This document shows positions 63,508 through 64,000 of a stretch of 64,000 bases of DNA, piece after piece. The notes under the pieces were generated by a model. That model did not search any database. It was not told the origin of the DNA and worked only from the letters and a program-made list of their open reading frames with translations. The position numbers and the translations under genes were made by a program. The stretch is from Actinopolymorpha alba DSM 45243 (GTDB taxonomy: Bacteria > Actinomycetota > Actinomycetes > Propionibacteriales > Actinopolymorphaceae). Position 1 is the stretch's first letter; each line of letters starts with the position of its first letter. The stretch is from the NCBI RefSeq assembly GCF_000373925.1, contig NZ_KB892762.1, positions 1 to 64,000 of the forward strand, read 5' to 3'.

Positions 63508-64000
63508 CCGCTCCGTCTGTCGCACCGATACCGGGAGCCCATCCGCTGGCCGTCGACGCTCTCCTGGACGACTCGTCGGTGGAGATCATCGTCTGCTGCG
63601 GGTCGGGTGGGGTCGGCAAGACCACGACGGCCGCCGCCATCGGGCTTCGGGCCGCCGAGCGTGGCCGCCGGGTCGTCGTTCTCACCATCGACCCGGCCCG
63701 CCGGCTCGCACAGGCGATGGGCCTCGCCGAACTCGACAACACCCCGCGCCAGGTCGAGGACATCGACACCACCAAGGGCGGCCGGCTCGACGCGATGATG
63801 CTCGACATGAAACGGACCTTCGACGACGTCGTGCTCGCCCACACCTCGCCGGACAAGGCCAGGGAGATCCTGGAGAACCCGTTCTACATCGCGCTGTCGT
63901 CGTCGTTCGCGGGGACGCAGGAGTACATGGCGATGGAACGCCTCGGCCAGCTGCACGCCGACGCGTCCAGCAACGGCGACTACGACCTGATCATCGTCGA
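63504..64000 (+). CDS. ArsA-like ATPase, second of pair (3' end outside window)
   Basis: Starts at GTG 63504 overlapping the first gene's TGA and runs off the right edge (165 codons seen). EIIVCCGSGGVGKTTTAAAIGLRAAERGRRVVVLTIDPARRLAQAMGL has the deviant Walker A SGGVGKTT and the IDPARRL box; TFDDVVLAHTSPDKAREILENPFY is typical of the Rv3680 family. The C-terminus lies beyond 64000. Confidence 0.93.
   Translation, partial: MTAPSVAPIPGAHPLAVDALLDDSSVEIIVCCGSGGVGKTTTAAAIGLRAAERGRRVVVLTIDPARRLAQAMGLAELDNTPRQVEDIDTTKGGRLDAMMLDMKRTFDDVVLAHTSPDKAREILENPFYIALSSSFAGTQEYMAMERLGQLHADASSNGDYDLIIV

Overview
High-GC actinobacterial chromosome. The evidence is codon bias to G/C in third position, many GTG starts and NTGA stop/start overlaps, a BldG-type antagonist, Crp/GlxR-type regulator, MarP-type protease, DivIVA-like coiled-coil protein and Actinobacteria-type Tad genes. 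From memory, the gene order follows the conserved topA-to-crp block of Streptomyces coelicolor (about SCO3540-SCO3578) and Mycobacterium tuberculosis (about Rv3644c-Rv3680). The lineage may be Propionibacteriales (for example Actinopolymorpha-like), but that is only a guess.

Layout. 1-4.0 kb: a degraded integrated element with small orphan or membrane genes of lower GC, a GNAT gene and a broken tyrosine integrase ending beside tRNA-Thr(CGT). 4.1-17.7 kb, mostly minus strand: two secreted TAP-like hydrolases (one lacking the catalytic serine), holB, an MFS-thymidylate kinase fusion, topA, a methyltransferase and a large lipoprotein. 18-24.4 kb: proton-pumping pyrophosphatase hppA, bldG, a divergent DUF1998-type helicase and a membrane protein. 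24.4-29.7 kb: a minus-strand Tad/Flp-type secretion operon (TadZ/Ssd, TadA, TadB, TadC, DUF4244 pilin-like, two TadE-like pseudopilins). 30-37.5 kb: HAD phosphatase, methyltransferase, NUDIX, DUF485 plus ActP acetate symporter, and acs. 37.5-47.5 kb: a mosaic accessory stretch with IS/MITE-like ends, a SoxR-like regulator divergent from an MFS pump, a broken gene, an exported amine oxidase/RidA pair, GNAT, a DUF222-HNH protein and MOSC. 47.6-64 kb: DivIVA-like protein, TrmH methyltransferase, nhaA with a structured leader, DUF1469 protein, epoxide-hydrolase-like protein, the marP-nudL-tlpA-nth operon, crp, an NmrA/TetR pair, MBL-NUDIX-RidA-DUF4177 operon, VapBC and an ArsA-like ATPase pair.

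The genes combine replication and repair (holB, tmk, topA, nth, helicase), acetate uptake and activation (DUF485-actP-acs), ion and PPi energetics (hppA, nhaA), cell-envelope secretion (Tad, MarP) and redox or imine detoxification (SoxR-like, RidA proteins, TlpA).

The most unusual signal is an 80-bp repeat, four tandem copies at the tmk-holB junction and one at the tadA-tadB junction. Each copy is a 27-codon mini-ORF (MSERSER...RGRA) that starts on the upstream gene's stop and ends on the next gene's start through NTGA overlaps, carries its own Shine-Dalgarno, and folds into a hairpin with a compensatory base-pair change between loci.
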